This document shows positions 6,472-7,999 of a DNA stretch of 7,999 nucleotides, in pieces (the stretch's first letter is position 1; each line of letters begins with the position of its first letter). The translations under genes were made by a program, and so were the position numbers. The stretch is from CAVVEQ01 sp963747315. GTDB lineage: Bacteria > Chloroflexota > Anaerolineae > Anaerolineales > Anaerolineaceae. The DNA is taken from positions 1-7,999 of the forward strand of contig CAVVEQ010000003.1 of NCBI GenBank assembly GCA_963747315.1, in the 5' to 3' direction. The notes under the pieces are model-generated. The model made no database searches. It saw only the letters and a list, made by a program, of their open reading frames with translations, and was not told the DNA's origin.

Positions 6472-7216
6472 ATGCCCCCTCATAACTGGCAGACCTTTTT
6501 CGATCATTACGCTCCCCGCTACATGGACGAGGTTTTCGTCAAAGCCACCCTCGCCGAAGTGGATTTCCTCATCGAAAACCTTCATCTTTCACCCGGGATG
6601 AGAATTCTGGATGTGGGCTGCGGGACGGGGCGGCACGCGGTGGAGCTTGCCCGGCGCGGGTACAGGGTGACCGGGGTGGATATCAGCAATGGGATGCTAG
6701 CTGAAGCGCGCAAAGCCGCCAGTGGAGCCGGGGTAACCGTGGAATGGGTGCGCAGCCCCGCCCAGGATTATGTGGCAAACCAGCCCTTCGACGCCGCTTA
6801 CTCAGTCTGCGAGGGTGCGCTTTCCCTGCTCAGCCTGGAGGACACCTTCGACCGCGACATCCAGGTTTTTGCCAGAATCTACGCCGCGCTGAAACCGGGT
6901 GCCCCCGCGCTCTTTACCGTGTTGAAATAGCATGCGCATAATTCGCGCCTACAGCGATACCGATATCCGTTCCGGCAGCTTTGATCCTTTTAACATGGTG
7001 GAAAACGGGAGAATGGAGGTCGATACCCCCGCAGGAAAACAATCCATCCCCACCCGCGAGCGTGCCTACATCCCCACCGAGCTGCGCCTGATGCTCCGTC
7101 AGGTGGGTTTTCAGGTGGATATAATTTCCGGCGGCACGGCTGGGAACTGGCGGCTCGATCCGCCCTTCCTGGATGAGATGGAACTCATGGTGATCGCGAG
7201 AAGGCCTTCCGTCTGA
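6472..7216 (+). CDS. class I SAM-dependent methyltransferase, one frameshift
   Basis: After repair, 247 residues. The N-terminal part has the Rossmann-type SAM site: motif I RILDVGCGTGRHAVELARRG (44-63), the acidic end of strand 2 in VTGVDISNGML (66-76), VEWVRSPAQDY (90-100) and FDAAYSVCEGALSLL (106-120), then a post-motif ALKPGAPALFTVLN. A one-base extra A in the AAA run at 6925-6927 makes a premature TAG. Removing it gives TVLNSMRIIRAYSDTDI and continues to TGA at 7214-7216. The C-terminal half (FDPFNMVENGRM, RAYIPTELRLMLRQVGF, ending MVIARRPSV) is the normal end of small methyltransferases of this class. The methyl acceptor is unknown. The start ATG has AGGAG nine bases upstream. It converges with the 93-residue gene, whose stop is only 13 bases away. 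Confidence 0.9.
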
Positions 7217-7229
7217 AAAGTTTATTCAC

Positions 7230-7511
7230 CTACTTAATTTTGTCAGGAGGATCCACAACCAACCTCACCGCGCCGCCTGGCAGCCTGCCTTCCCGCAAGA
7301 TGGCTTCATAAACCAGGTACTCATCCTCACCCAGCTCCGGGTCACGCCCGCGCGTCTCGATGGTTATTCGTAATCCGGTGGCAAAGCCGGCATCGTGGAT
7401 GACCTCCGGAAGCTTCCCGGTCCGCTTCAAATGCGCCACCACCTGGGGGTTGTGGGCATAGAGGATCGCTGTCAATTTTAATTCCGGGTGGGTATATACA
7501 CGTTCGCCCAT
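7230..7511 (-). CDS. 93-residue protein of unknown function
   Basis: The start chosen is ATG 7511-7509, which has AGGAG (7522-7518) six bases upstream. A longer in-frame reading to 7547 would run back through the SD and the terminator hairpin and is not supported. The protein begins MGERVYTHPELKLTAILY, is soluble and mixed in charge, and ends VVDPPDKIK. The pattern suggests a small alpha/beta fold with strands such as GLRITIETRG and AVRLVVD, and a helical HNPQVVAHLKRTGKLPEVI. I do not recognise a family. Codon use and the good SD support a real gene. An intrinsic terminator sits 9 bases upstream of its SD. Confidence 0.75.
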   Translation of the reverse strand: MGERVYTHPELKLTAILYAHNPQVVAHLKRTGKLPEVIHDAGFATGLRITIETRGRDPELGEDEYLVYEAILREGRLPGGAVRLVVDPPDKIK

Positions 7512-7517
7512 ATTCAG

Positions 7518-7522
7518 CTCCT
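7518..7522 (-). promoter_or_regulatory. Shine-Dalgarno site that fixes the start of the 93-residue gene
   Basis: AGGAG on the minus strand, six bases before ATG 7511. It rules out the longer upstream start. Confidence 0.8.
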
Positions 7523-7530
7523 TTCTAAAT

Positions 7531-7569
7531 AAAAAAACGCAACCCAAGACATTTCGCCTCAGGGTTGCG
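7531..7569 (-). terminator. intrinsic terminator or attenuator before the 93-residue gene
   Basis: On the minus strand a perfect 8-bp stem, CGCAACCC (7569-7562) with GGGTTGCG (7545-7538), has a 16-base loop and is followed by seven T (7537-7531). It can end the dienelactone hydrolase transcript, whose stop is 77 bases upstream. The T tract almost touches the SD of the 93-residue gene, so it also lies in that gene's leader if transcription comes from upstream. Confidence 0.85.
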
Positions 7570-7582
7570 ATTTAATATCCGA

Positions 7583-7588
7583 ATTATA
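7583..7588 (-). promoter_or_regulatory. putative -10 box upstream of the terminator/93-residue gene
   Basis: A perfect TATAAT on the minus strand lies 13 bases before the terminator hairpin and 71 bases before ATG 7511. No good -35 is seen. If used, the transcript would begin near 7576 and run straight into the hairpin. Confidence 0.35.
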
Positions 7589-7632
7589 CCGCGTGTGTTG
7601 AGAACTTCCCGATCACGCTGAAAATCCTGCTG

Positions 7633-7661
7633 CTGGATTATCCAGACTAAGATTCTCTTAG
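7633..7661. repeat. two tandem short palindromes at the 3' end of the hydrolase gene
   Basis: CTGGATTATCCAG (7633-7645) and CTAAGATTCTCTTAG (7647-7661) are adjacent perfect inverted repeats with 1- to 3-base centres. The second overlaps the last codons and stop of the hydrolase. Neither is followed by a good T tract in either direction. They may protect a transcript end or be protein sites; their role is not clear. Confidence 0.5.
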
Positions 7662-7999
7662 AAATGCAAGCGTTCTCTCCCAGGCAAGATTCGCTGATTC
7701 AAGATTGTAAGCATCCACCCGATCCGGTTCGAAGAACCAGTGACCTGTTCCTGCGTAACTATAGAAGTTGACCGGCCGACCAGCCGCTTTCAACGATTCC
7801 TCCAGCCCGGCAACCTCGGATTCCGGTTCGAACGGATCGTTTTCGGCGAAGTGCCCCTGGTAGGATGCCCGCGAGTTGGAGAAATCCGCCGGTCCGGTGC
7901 CGTAGAATACAACGACTTTATCAATTCGTTCCGGCTCGGAGGCGGAGAGGTTCAGCGCAAAGTTGCCCCCAGGGAGAACCCGATCACCGCCAGGGCTCT
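7647..7999 (-). CDS. dienelactone hydrolase-family alpha/beta hydrolase, partial, one frameshift
   Basis: The right edge cuts the gene; about 117 C-terminal residues remain, ending LAFLRES and TAG 7649-7647. The nucleophile elbow is ALAVIGFSLGGNFAL, with Ser in place of the Cys of classical dienelactone hydrolases. The acid is in HFAENDPFEPESEV and the catalytic His in YAGTGHWFFEPD, giving a full Ser-Asp-His set in family order. A G is missing from the run at 7966-7970 (five where six are needed), which breaks the frame inside GFSLGG. The family hydrolyses esters and lactones; the substrate here is unknown. Confidence 0.88.
   Translation of the reverse strand, partial: SPGGDRVLPGGNFALNLSASEPERIDKVVVFYGTGPADFSNSRASYQGHFAENDPFEPESEVAGLEESLKAAGRPVNFYSYAGTGHWFFEPDRVDAYNLESANLAWERTLAFLRES

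Noticed and set aside
1..7999. Mobile element, CRISPR array, defence island, tRNA or rRNA
   Set aside because: No transposase or integrase motifs, no spaced direct repeats, no cloverleaf or rRNA-like segments were seen; the only duplicated sequence is the toroid remnant.

Overview
This is a compact, moderately GC-rich bacterial window. Most genes lie on the minus strand; the exceptions are a methyltransferase gene and the last codons of a gene cut by the left edge. The taxon cannot be fixed from the sequence alone. The mix of a TPR / proline-rich / single-membrane-helix / NTF2-like protein, a toroid-repeat protein, a GT2 glycosyltransferase and small hydrolases would fit an environmental Anaerolineae-type Chloroflexota genome, but that is inference.

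Layout from left to right. The 3' end of a plus-strand gene (1-39) is followed by a strong intrinsic terminator (48-74). A minus-strand cluster follows, in transcription order: TPR/membrane protein (3809-2862), toroid-repeat protein (2818-1820), GT2 glycosyltransferase (1747-995) and a PhzF-family isomerase/epimerase (957-83). Gaps in this cluster are 37 to 72 bases, with no terminator between members. Upstream of it, with its own terminator, is a polytopic membrane protein of unknown function (4628-3890). Next comes a short decayed copy of the 5' end of the toroid gene (4796-4675), an IRBP/tricorn-like S41 peptidase (5924-4908), a pair of overlapping competing hairpins (6068-6114), and an unlisted 40-residue single-helix membrane protein (6291-6169). 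A divergent spacer leads to a plus-strand SAM methyltransferase (6472-7216). This converges on a 93-residue unknown protein (7511-7230) that has an intrinsic terminator in its upstream region. The right edge cuts a dienelactone hydrolase-family gene (7999-7647).

The main technical feature is that five of the recognisable proteins are split by single-base frameshifts, eight in all. Seven of these fall in short homopolymer runs, and all can be repaired by one base to give normal full-length family members. This looks like indel error in the read or assembly more than true gene decay, so I describe these genes as repaired CDS. The only clear biological pseudogene is the truncated toroid copy, which carries an in-frame stop and lacks the rest of the gene.

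The genes do not form one recognisable pathway. A cell-envelope theme (lipid-linked sugar transfer, membrane and exported-domain proteins) can be read into the 3.8-1 kb cluster only as inference. I see no defence system, CRISPR array, transposase, tRNA or rRNA. The most interesting items are the truncated paralogue, the 40-residue membrane protein, two possible attenuator-like leaders, and the toroid protein without a visible cyclase motif.
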